Shown in pieces: positions 45,059 through 53,085 of a stretch of DNA of 64,000 nt. The stretch comes from Flavobacterium sp. PMTSA4 (GTDB lineage Bacteria > Bacteroidota > Bacteroidia > Flavobacteriales > Flavobacteriaceae). Below the pieces are notes generated by a model. That model was not told the origin of the DNA. It saw only the letters and a list, made by a program, of their open reading frames with translations, and ran no database searches. Each line of letters starts with the position of its first letter. The first letter of the stretch is position 1. Location: contig NZ_CP134890.1 of NCBI RefSeq assembly GCF_032098525.1, forward strand, positions 2,418,001 to 2,482,000. The letters run 5' to 3'. Position numbers and translations under genes: made by a program.

Positions 45059-45766
45059 ATGAAAAAAATAATCTTCATTTTTTCTTTATTTATCGTTGTA
45101 ACAAGTGTTGCTCAGGTTAAGGATTCAACACAAGTAGAAAGAGATTTTGATGCTGTTGATTCATTATATCGTGAAGATCAATTTTATTTTAGTGTTTCCT
45201 ATTGTTTGATGCAAAATAAACCTGATGGTTTCAAACAAAGCAAATTTTCTCCAGGTATTTCTTTGGGTTTTTTGAGAGATATGCCAATTAATAAAAACAG
45301 AACTTTAGCTTTTGCGGTAGGAATTGGGTATACTTTCAGTTCTTATAATCAAAACATTGCAATTACTCCAAATGGGGATAATTATGATTATCAAATAATT
45401 CCAAGTGATATAACTTTTTCTAAAGATAAGTTTCTGTTTCACACTATTGATTTGCCTATTGAGTTTAGATGGCGCAATTCAACACCAGAAAGTATTAAAT
45501 TTTGGCGCGTTTACACTGGTTTCAAACTAAGTTATTTGTTTTATGATGAATATAAATTAGAAACTTCGTCTGGAAACTTGAAAATTTCAAATAATAAAGA
45601 TTTGAATCCTTTGCAGTATGGAGTTTATCTTTCAGCGGGTTGGAATACTGTAAACATTTATGCCTATTATGGCTTGAATTCTTTTTTTAAATCGGATACA
45701 AAAATTGAAGGTAAATCTCTTGATGTAAATAGTCTAAAATTTGGTTTGATGTTTTACATCTTATAA
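45059..45766 (+). CDS. Outer-membrane beta-barrel protein (OMP_b-brl_2 / PorT-like)
   Basis: 235 residues with a signal peptide (MKKIIFIFSLFIVVTSVAQ). The mature part is a run of amphipathic strands (FSPGISLGFLRD, LAFAVGIGYTFSS, HTIDLPIEFRWR, RVYTGFKLSYLFYD, YGVYLSAGWN, LKFGLMFYIL), typical of an eight-strand barrel. Databases often call this fold PorT family, but the true T9SS PorT/SprT is one member, and identity cannot be settled here. It starts 25 bases after tRNA-Ser and its end overlaps the convergent gene by 6 bases. Confidence 0.75.
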   Translation: MKKIIFIFSLFIVVTSVAQVKDSTQVERDFDAVDSLYREDQFYFSVSYCLMQNKPDGFKQSKFSPGISLGFLRDMPINKNRTLAFAVGIGYTFSSYNQNIAITPNGDNYDYQIIPSDITFSKDKFLFHTIDLPIEFRWRNSTPESIKFWRVYTGFKLSYLFYDEYKLETSSGNLKISNNKDLNPLQYGVYLSAGWNTVNIYAYYGLNSFFKSDTKIEGKSLDVNSLKFGLMFYIL

Positions 45767-46366
45767 CCAAAGGTACAATAACCCAATTTGAGGCAAAGCG
45801 CCAACTAAAAAACCAATAAGCAATTCTTTATGTGTATGTGCTTTCATTTCCAATCGAGATGAAGCAATAAAGCCATTCATAACCATCATAAAAACAATAG
45901 TGTTTATGATATTTACTTCGTTGTGATAGCTTAAACCTATTACAAAAACAGTTAATGCACTTGAACCAATTAAATGGATGCTTGATTTTGTTTTTATAAA
46001 AAGCAGAAGAAAAGCAATTACAGAACTGATTATTCCAGCTAAGAAAAAATAATGTAGCTCAGGAAATCTATCTAAAGTAATTGATTTTGTAACTAAAACG
46101 GAAAACAGCATTGTTTGCAACAACAAAGGAATTTTTCGTTGAGAAATATCTGAAAGCATGATGTTATCTATTTTCCCAAATGTTCTTAGTAAGAAAAAAA
46201 AAGCAACAGGAAGAAATAAAGTAATGATGACAATTTGCAATAGCAAAACGACTAATTGCGAAAAAGAAAAATAACTTTCATCAAGGACAATATAAAATAA
46301 TGTTCCTATCAAAGGAATAAAAACAGGATGAAACAGATACGAAAAAAAGGGAAGTATTTTTTTCAA
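45761..46366 (-). CDS. Membrane protein with a degenerate PAP2-like motif
   Basis: 201 residues, about six membrane helices and no soluble domain. Near the C-terminus SRLEMKAHTHKE matches the third PAP2 phosphatase motif SRx5Hx3D with Glu in place of Asp. The first motif (KxxxxxxRP) and a PSGH block are not intact (the nearest are SQRKIP and SIHLIGSS). It could be a relic or a divergent lipid-phosphate phosphatase. It sits 13 bases after the rpoN stop, so is probably cotranscribed with it. Confidence 0.65.
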   Translation of the reverse strand: MKKILPFFSYLFHPVFIPLIGTLFYIVLDESYFSFSQLVVLLLQIVIITLFLPVAFFFLLRTFGKIDNIMLSDISQRKIPLLLQTMLFSVLVTKSITLDRFPELHYFFLAGIISSVIAFLLLFIKTKSSIHLIGSSALTVFVIGLSYHNEVNIINTIVFMMVMNGFIASSRLEMKAHTHKELLIGFLVGALPQIGLLYLWL

Positions 46367-46379
46367 AAGAAAGTTGATT

Positions 46380-47837
46380 TTAAATTTTCTTTCTCATTCG
46401 AGCAACTGGAATATCGAGTAAATCTCTGTATTTTGCAATTGTTCTTCGCGCAATTGGATAACCTTTTTCTTTTAAAATTTCAGCCAATTGATCATCAGGT
46501 AAAGGTTTGCTTTTGTCTTCTTCTTCAATAACAGTTTGAAGAATTTTTTTGATTTCTAAGGTTGACACATCTTCACCTTGGTCATTTTTCATTGATTCAG
46601 AAAAATAATCTTTAATCAATTTTGTCCCATAAGGTGTATCAACATATTTACTATTGGCAACACGTGAAACTGTAGAAATATCTAAACCAACTAAATCGGC
46701 AATATCTTTTAAAATCATTGGTTTCAGACTCGTTTCTTCTCCATCAAGAAAATATTCTTGTTGAAAATGCATAATGGCATTCATTGTCACATATAAAGTT
46801 TCTTGACGTTGTCGAATCGCATCAATAAACCATTTTGCAGAGTCTAATTTTTGCTTGATAAATTGAACCGCGTCTTTTTGCGAATTCGATTTATCTCTAG
46901 AATCTTTATAGGTTTGCATCATTTCCTGATAATCTTTAGAAACGTGCAATGATGGAGCATTTCTTCCGTTTAGGGTTAATTCTAATTCACCATCAACGAT
47001 TCTAATGGTAAAATCGGGAACGATTTGTTCTACCATTCTAGTATTACTTCCAAAAGAACCGCCTGGTTTTGGATTTAGTTTTTCAATTTCATCAATTGCC
47101 TTTCTAAGTTGATCTTGTGAAATTTCATATTTCTGCAATAATTTTTCGTAATGCTTTTTGGTGAAAGGCTCAAATTGATTTTCTAAAATATCTATTGCTA
47201 AATCAACATATTCAGTAGGCGTTTTGTGTTTTAATTGTAACAAAAGACATTCTTGTAAATCTCTTGCACCAACACCAGCTGGATCTAAATCTTGAATAAT
47301 GTGAAGAATTTTTTCTACCGTCTTTTCGTCAGTATAAATTCCTTGCGTAAATGCCAAATCATCAACAACATCTGAAATAGTTCTTCTTAAATAACCATCA
47401 TCATCAATGCTTCCAACTAAAAATTCAGCAATTTCTCTTTCGTTATCGGGTAAAATAAAAGTATTTAATTGATTGATTAAATCTTGGTGAAAACTAACTT
47501 GCGCAGCCAATGGTGAACTTCTTTCTTCATCGTCATCACTATAGTTGTTGGCTTGTAGTTTATAATCAGGTGTTTCATCATCGCTTAAATACTCATCAAT
47601 ATTGATTTCGTCTGCTTCGATGGTTTCGTTTCCGTCAAACTCATCTTGAGCATCAAACTCATCAGCTTCATAAATTTCTTCAGTATCACTTCCGCTTTCT
47701 AATGCAGGATTTTCAATTAATTCCTCTTTCAATCTTTGTTCAAATGCTTGCGTAGGCAATTGAATCAACTTCATCAACTGAATTTGTTGAGGAGATAATT
47801 TTTGTGATAATTTTAAATTTAAAAACTGCTTTAACAT
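46380..47837 (-). CDS. rpoN: RNA polymerase sigma-54 factor
   Basis: 485 residues. Region I (glutamine-rich LKLSQKLSPQQIQLMKLIQLPTQ) is clear at the start, an acidic region II (about 50-110) follows, then the core-binding region and the C-terminal RpoN box ARRTIAKYR near residue 465. Needs an AAA+ activator to open promoters; none is in the window. It lies 9 bases after asnS. Confidence 0.96.
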   Translation of the reverse strand: MLKQFLNLKLSQKLSPQQIQLMKLIQLPTQAFEQRLKEELIENPALESGSDTEEIYEADEFDAQDEFDGNETIEADEINIDEYLSDDETPDYKLQANNYSDDDEERSSPLAAQVSFHQDLINQLNTFILPDNEREIAEFLVGSIDDDGYLRRTISDVVDDLAFTQGIYTDEKTVEKILHIIQDLDPAGVGARDLQECLLLQLKHKTPTEYVDLAIDILENQFEPFTKKHYEKLLQKYEISQDQLRKAIDEIEKLNPKPGGSFGSNTRMVEQIVPDFTIRIVDGELELTLNGRNAPSLHVSKDYQEMMQTYKDSRDKSNSQKDAVQFIKQKLDSAKWFIDAIRQRQETLYVTMNAIMHFQQEYFLDGEETSLKPMILKDIADLVGLDISTVSRVANSKYVDTPYGTKLIKDYFSESMKNDQGEDVSTLEIKKILQTVIEEEDKSKPLPDDQLAEILKEKGYPIARRTIAKYRDLLDIPVARMRKKI

Positions 47838-47846
47838 ATGTTTTTA

Positions 47847-49292
47847 TTAAAATTCTGCGTTTTGTGGGGTTCTTGGGAAAGGAATTACATCTCTAATGTT
47901 AGTCATTCCAGTCACAAAAAGAACTAATCGTTCAAAACCTAATCCAAAACCAGAATGAACTGCCGAACCAAATCTTCTTGTGTCTAAATACCACCAAAGT
48001 TCTTCTTCATCGATACCTAATTTCTTCATTTTTTCTACCAAAACATCGTATCGTTCTTCTCTTTGCGAACCTCCAACAATTTCTCCAATTCCTGGGAAAA
48101 GTATATCCATTGCACGAACGGTTTCTTTTTCTGGCTCGGTGTTATCGTTTAAACGCATATAGAATGCTTTGATATTGGCTGGATAATCGAACAAAATTAC
48201 AGGACATTTAAAATGTTTTTCAACCAAAAAACGTTCGTGTTCACTTTGTAAATCGGCACCCCAATCTTCAATTAAATATTGGAATTTTTTCTTTTTATTA
48301 GGTGTTGAATTTCTTAAAATATCAATTGCTTCAGTATATGAAACGCGTTTGAAATTGTTCTCTATTACAAAGTTAAGCTTTTCTAACAAACTCATTTCGC
48401 TTCTTTCCGCTTGTGGTTTTGATTTTTCTTCGTCGGCTAGGCGAGTTTCTAAAAATTTTAAATCATCTCCGCATTTATCCATTGTATATTGAATCACAAA
48501 CTTGATAAAATCTTCCGCCAAATCCATGTTAGCATCCAAATCATTAAATGCAACTTCGGGTTCAATCATCCAAAATTCAGCTAAATGACGTGAAGTATTC
48601 GAATTTTCTGCACGGAAAGTTGGTCCAAAAGTATAGACTTGACCTAATGCCATAGCAAAAGTTTCCGCTTCTAATTGCCCAGAAACTGTTAAGTTGGTAT
48701 GTTTTCCGAAGAAATCTTTTTTGTAATCGATATTTCCTTCTTCATTTTTTGGCAAATTATCCAATGGCAATGAAGTTACTTGAAACATTTCGCCTGCACC
48801 TTCAGCATCTGCACCAGTAATTACAGGTGTATTTACATAAACAAAACCTCTTTCTTGAAAATATGTGTGAACAGCATGAGCTAAAACCGAACGAACACGC
48901 ATAATTGCTCCAAAAGCATTTGTTCTAACACGTAAATGTGCATTTTCTCTCAGAAATTCTAATGAATGTTTCTTTGGTTGCATTGGAAATTTTTCAGCAT
49001 CACAATCGCCAAGAATTTCAAGCTGCGTTACTTGAATTTCATATTTTTGTCCTGCACCTTTGCTTTCCACCAAATTTCCTGTGATAGAAAGAGCAGTTCC
49101 GGTATTTATTCTTTTTAAAGTTTCCTCAGCAGTGTTTTCAAAGTCAACAACACATTGAAGATTATGTAGCGTTGAACCATCGTTCAAAGCAATAAATTGA
49201 TTGTTTCTAAAAGTTCTAACCCAACCTTTTACAGTAACTTCATAGTCTTTTCGTGAGTCGTTTAGTAAGTCTTTAACTTTTGAATGCTTCAT
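47847..49292 (-). CDS. asnS: Asparaginyl-tRNA synthetase
   Basis: 481 residues. A class IIb synthetase with an N-terminal OB domain (VTVKGWVRTFRNNQFIALNDGS in part), motif 2 in TFRAENSNTSRHLAEFW and motif 3 in GFGLGFERLVLFVTGM. Its presence with tRNA-Asn suggests direct charging of asparagine. It has its own -7 box and is followed by rpoN. Confidence 0.97.
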   Translation of the reverse strand: MKHSKVKDLLNDSRKDYEVTVKGWVRTFRNNQFIALNDGSTLHNLQCVVDFENTAEETLKRINTGTALSITGNLVESKGAGQKYEIQVTQLEILGDCDAEKFPMQPKKHSLEFLRENAHLRVRTNAFGAIMRVRSVLAHAVHTYFQERGFVYVNTPVITGADAEGAGEMFQVTSLPLDNLPKNEEGNIDYKKDFFGKHTNLTVSGQLEAETFAMALGQVYTFGPTFRAENSNTSRHLAEFWMIEPEVAFNDLDANMDLAEDFIKFVIQYTMDKCGDDLKFLETRLADEEKSKPQAERSEMSLLEKLNFVIENNFKRVSYTEAIDILRNSTPNKKKKFQYLIEDWGADLQSEHERFLVEKHFKCPVILFDYPANIKAFYMRLNDNTEPEKETVRAMDILFPGIGEIVGGSQREERYDVLVEKMKKLGIDEEELWWYLDTRRFGSAVHSGFGLGFERLVLFVTGMTNIRDVIPFPRTPQNAEF

Positions 49293-49314
49293 TTTTATCT
49301 AAAATTTTGTAATG

Positions 49315-49322
49315 CAAATATA
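49315..49322 (-). promoter_or_regulatory. -7 box of asnS-rpoN
   Basis: Minus-strand TATATTTG, exact consensus, 23 bases before the asnS ATG. Confidence 0.55.
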
Positions 49323-49335
49323 ATTTAAATCGTAA

Positions 49336-51741
49336 TTAATTGGAAGTGTTTTCTTCGCTGTCTTCGTGTTCCAAAATATCAATTTTTGGTTGAATAAATT
49401 CTTGTTCGTTCGCCAATCTTTTGTTTAATGTTAAAACCAAACATGGCAATAGCATCAGGTTTGATAACATTCCAAAAAGCAAGGTTACAGCAATCAAACC
49501 ACCAAGAGCAACCGTTCCACCAAAACTTGATAACATAAAGATTGAAAATCCAGAAAACAGAACTACTGAAGTATAAAACATACTCATTCCTGATTCTTTT
49601 AATGTGGCAAAAACTGACTTTTTAATTTTCCAATTGTGTTTGGTTAATTCTTGACGGTATTGTGCCAAGAAATGGATAGTATCATCAACTGAAAGTCCAA
49701 AGGCAATACTAAAAATTAGTATCGTTGATGGTTTTAAAGGTATGCCGAAATAACCCATTAATCCTGCAGTTATTATCAATGGTAATAAGTTTGGAATTAA
49801 AGAAACGACAACCATTTTGAATGAGCGAAACATAAAAATCATTAATAATGAAATTAATAAAACCGCAAATAATAGCGAAGTTACTAAGTTGTTTAATAAG
49901 TATTTAGTTCCTTTTTCAAAAACCAACGCTTTTCCAGTTAGACTAACTTTGTATTGATCTGGAGGGAAAATTTCGTTTATTTTTTTCCAAAGTTCGTCTT
50001 CTACTTTAGACATGTTTCCAGTATCGATATCTTTCATAAAAGTAGTAATACGCGCAATTTGACCATCAGAACTAACATAGCTTTTCATAATGTCTTTGTC
50101 GGTATTTTTACTAGCATTTTTTGCATAACTCAACACAAAACTTTTTTCTTGAGCGGTTGGCAATTCATAATATTCTGGATTTCCATTATAAAATGCTTGT
50201 TTAGAATATTTAACCAAACTGACAATTGAAATAGGTTTAGAAAGTTCAGGAATTTTGATAATTGTTTTTTCTAATTCATCAATTTTTCTAAGTGTTGATG
50301 ATTTCATGACACCTTTTTTTCGCTTGGTGTCAATAGTTATTTCTAAAGGCATTACACCATTAAATTCTTTTTCAAAAAACTGAATGTCTTTAAAAAAAGG
50401 TGCTTTTTTAGGCATGTCTTCGGTTAAACTTCCCGAAGTTTTTATTTGTAATGCACCAATAAAACTAATTACAAATAAAGAAACAGCAACAATATAAACT
50501 TTGGTTCGGTTGTATCTAACATTTTTTGAAATCCAATTCATGAATTTTTGAGTGTATTCTCTATTCAAATGTTCCAAATGTTTTGCTTTTGGAACTGGTT
50601 GATAACTATAGTAAATCGGAATTAAAATAAGGCATAAGAAGAACAAGGCAACAATATTTATTGAAGCAATAAGTCCAAATTCTTTTAATAGTTGACTATT
50701 TGTAATCATGAACGTTCCAAAACCAGCTGCTGTTGTCAAATTAGTCAACAAAGTAGCAGTTCCAACTTTAGTAATCACACGTTGTAAAGCACGAGCTTTA
50801 TTGCCATGTGTAGCATATTCTTGCTGGTATTTATTAGTTAGAAAAATACAATTCGGAATTCCGATGACTATTACTAATGACGGAATTAAACCTGTTAGTA
50901 TAGTGATTTCATAATTGAATAAACCAATGAATCCAAAAGTCCACATTACACCAATAACAACAATTAATACCGAAATTAAAGTAGCTCGATGCGAACGGAA
51001 AAATAAGTAGAAAATTAATGATGTTATGAAAAGCGCTGCGCCAATAAACAAGCTTATTTCATTCAAAATATTTTTAGCATTGAGCGTTCTAATGTACGGC
51101 ATTCCGGAAACTTTTAAATCAATGTTGTTTTCCTTTTTAAAAGCTTCAATTTTTGGAATAAATGTATTAAGAATGAAATCTTTTCTTTGTGGAGTATTTA
51201 CAATTTTTTTGTCTAAATAAAGAGCTGAACGAATGGTTCCACTTTTGTTGTATAACAACCCGTCATAGAAAGGAGTTTTTGTGAAAAGTTCTTTTTTTAC
51301 AGCTTGTAAATATTTTTCATCTTTTGACTTTTTTTGGTCAATAAACGGAACCAATTCAAAAGTTTGTAAACTATCATTTTTTTGAAGTCTTTTGATATTA
51401 TCTACAGAAACAATTAAGTCGATTTCAGATTGTTTGTTTAAATCAGACATCAATTTTGTCCAATTTTCGAAAACTTTTGGAGTAAATAATTTTTCGTCTT
51501 TTGAGCCTATGACAATTAAATTTCCTTCTTCACCAAATTCTTTTAAGAAAGCATTGTATTCTAAATTTACTTCATGGTCATCGGGTAAAAGATTGGCTTC
51601 AGTATAAGTAAAATGGATGTTTTTCCATTGAAGTGCTAAAAAAATGGTAAAAACAGCAATTATTGCGAGTATAGTTATTCTTCTTCTAAGTACAATTCCT
51701 GCGATAAATTCCCAAAAACCTACTTTTATTTTCTTTTTCAT
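49336..51741 (-). CDS. MMPL/RND-superfamily transporter
   Basis: 801 residues. Two halves, each with one helix, a periplasmic loop and five helices. Helix-pair motifs include GIPNCIFLTNKYQQEY in the first half and the conserved DD of GLSVDDTIHFLAQYRQ in the second. The loops are shorter than in AcrB-type pumps, and no fusion-protein gene is adjacent, so it fits the MMPL branch, often linked to lipid or hopanoid transport. Substrate unknown. Divergent from the antiporter gene. Confidence 0.88.
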   Translation of the reverse strand: MKKKIKVGFWEFIAGIVLRRRITILAIIAVFTIFLALQWKNIHFTYTEANLLPDDHEVNLEYNAFLKEFGEEGNLIVIGSKDEKLFTPKVFENWTKLMSDLNKQSEIDLIVSVDNIKRLQKNDSLQTFELVPFIDQKKSKDEKYLQAVKKELFTKTPFYDGLLYNKSGTIRSALYLDKKIVNTPQRKDFILNTFIPKIEAFKKENNIDLKVSGMPYIRTLNAKNILNEISLFIGAALFITSLIFYLFFRSHRATLISVLIVVIGVMWTFGFIGLFNYEITILTGLIPSLVIVIGIPNCIFLTNKYQQEYATHGNKARALQRVITKVGTATLLTNLTTAAGFGTFMITNSQLLKEFGLIASINIVALFFLCLILIPIYYSYQPVPKAKHLEHLNREYTQKFMNWISKNVRYNRTKVYIVAVSLFVISFIGALQIKTSGSLTEDMPKKAPFFKDIQFFEKEFNGVMPLEITIDTKRKKGVMKSSTLRKIDELEKTIIKIPELSKPISIVSLVKYSKQAFYNGNPEYYELPTAQEKSFVLSYAKNASKNTDKDIMKSYVSSDGQIARITTFMKDIDTGNMSKVEDELWKKINEIFPPDQYKVSLTGKALVFEKGTKYLLNNLVTSLLFAVLLISLLMIFMFRSFKMVVVSLIPNLLPLIITAGLMGYFGIPLKPSTILIFSIAFGLSVDDTIHFLAQYRQELTKHNWKIKKSVFATLKESGMSMFYTSVVLFSGFSIFMLSSFGGTVALGGLIAVTLLFGMLSNLMLLPCLVLTLNKRLANEQEFIQPKIDILEHEDSEENTSN

Positions 51742-51760
51742 GATAATTTTAAAACGGTTG

Positions 51761-51768
51761 CAAAGGTA
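51761..51768 (-). promoter_or_regulatory. -7 box of the MMPL gene
   Basis: Minus-strand TACCTTTG fits TANNTTTG, 20 bases before the ATG. Confidence 0.5.
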
Positions 51769-51810
51769 ATGAAAACAAGATAATAAGCATTGTTTTTGGG
51801 ATAGTTTTAC

Positions 51811-51842
51811 TTAATGTTAATAGATGTTAATGTATTTTAATG
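51811..51842. repeat. Phased TTAATG repeats between divergent promoters
   Basis: TTAATG at 51811-51816, 51827-51832 and 51837-51842, with TTAATA at 51817-51822. Starts are 6, 10 and 10 bases apart, close to one DNA turn. The block lies between the MMPL -7 box (51761-51768) and the antiporter -7 box (51870-51877). Confidence 0.45.
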
Positions 51843-51869
51843 AAGTTATTTATTTTTAAAAAAAAGCTT

Positions 51870-51877
51870 TACATTTG
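51870..51877 (+). promoter_or_regulatory. -7 box of the antiporter gene
   Basis: TACATTTG fits TANNTTTG, 29 bases before the ATG. Confidence 0.5.
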
Positions 51878-51906
51878 AAATCAAACCAGAAAAACCAATA
51901 AATTTT

Positions 51907-53085
51907 ATGATTGGCTCTATTGTAATAACTATTTGTGCACTTTTATTGTTGGCATATTTCTTTGATTTAACATCATCAAGGACAAAAATTCCCTCAATAA
52001 TATTGCTACTGGTTTTAGGCTGGTTTGTAAAACAAATAACTGAAATTCTTCATATTAATATTCCAAGCCTTGAAGTTGCTTTACCAGTTTTAGGCAATCT
52101 TGGATTGATACTTATCGTTTTAGAAGGTTCACTAGAGTTAGAATTAAAAAAAGAAAACTATCCAATAATTGCAAAATCGGCTATCATTGCATTATTACCA
52201 ATGGTCGTTATGAGTTTTGGGATAGCGTACGCATTTTATTATTTTGACCCATTGTTATCGTATAAATCTGCATTAGCTAATGCAATTCCGTTAGGAGTAA
52301 TTAGTAGTTCTGTTGCAATTTCGAGTGTAAAAAACTTAAATCCAACCAACAAAGAAATTATTACTTACGAAAGTAGTATGTCTGATGTTTTAGGTGTGAT
52401 TTTCTTTAATTTTGTGACTTTAAATCCCACAATTGAAGCATCAACATTTGGGTACTTTTTTCTTGATTTGGTAATAATTTTAGTTGTGTCATTTGTTGCT
52501 ACCATTGGATTGGCTTTCTTATTAAGCAAAATAAAACATCATGTAAAATTTGCGCCAATCATCATTTTATTGATTATGATTTACTTCATTTCAAAATTAT
52601 ATCATCTACCTGCATTGGTATTTATACTTTTATTTGGTTTGTTGATTGGAAATTTAGATGAAATGAAAAATTTGAAATTTGTTCAACGATTTCATCCAGA
52701 AATTTTAAATAAAGAAGTTCAAAAATTTAAAGAGTTGAATATCGAGTTTACTTTTCTAATTAGAACATTGTTTTTTATTCTTTTTGGTTATTTAATCAAA
52801 ACTTCAGAAGTATTGAATACTGATACTATTCTTTGGGCAATTGGTATTACGGCTTTTATTTTCATACTTAGAGCAATTTTCTTGAAAGTGGTTCGATTAC
52901 CATTAAAGCCTTTATTTTTTATTGCTCCTAGAGGTTTAATTACGATACTTTTATTTCTAACCATACCATTGACTCAAAGAAGTCAGTTTATGAATAATTC
53001 TTTAATTATACAGGTAATTTTGTTAACTGTAATAGTAATGATGGTTGGTTTGATGTTCAACAAAAAGGAAAAATTAGAATCCTAA
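51907..53085 (+). CDS. Monovalent cation/proton antiporter (CPA family)
   Basis: 392 residues, about 12 membrane helices and no C-terminal TrkA domain. The ion-binding motif appears as YESSMSDVLGVI (acidic residue in helix 5) and an Arg in FIAPRGLITILLF, both characteristic of CPA transporters. It probably exchanges Na+ or K+ for H+. The 3' end overlaps the convergent DUF5686 gene by 12 bases. Confidence 0.9.
   Translation: MIGSIVITICALLLLAYFFDLTSSRTKIPSIILLLVLGWFVKQITEILHINIPSLEVALPVLGNLGLILIVLEGSLELELKKENYPIIAKSAIIALLPMVVMSFGIAYAFYYFDPLLSYKSALANAIPLGVISSSVAISSVKNLNPTNKEIITYESSMSDVLGVIFFNFVTLNPTIEASTFGYFFLDLVIILVVSFVATIGLAFLLSKIKHHVKFAPIIILLIMIYFISKLYHLPALVFILLFGLLIGNLDEMKNLKFVQRFHPEILNKEVQKFKELNIEFTFLIRTLFFILFGYLIKTSEVLNTDTILWAIGITAFIFILRAIFLKVVRLPLKPLFFIAPRGLITILLFLTIPLTQRSQFMNNSLIIQVILLTVIVMMVGLMFNKKEKLES

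Noticed and set aside
45059..45766. Naming this gene porT/sprT of the type IX secretion system
   Set aside because: Only the general barrel fold can be seen; tRNA-Ser upstream and a membrane protein downstream give no support for T9SS identity.
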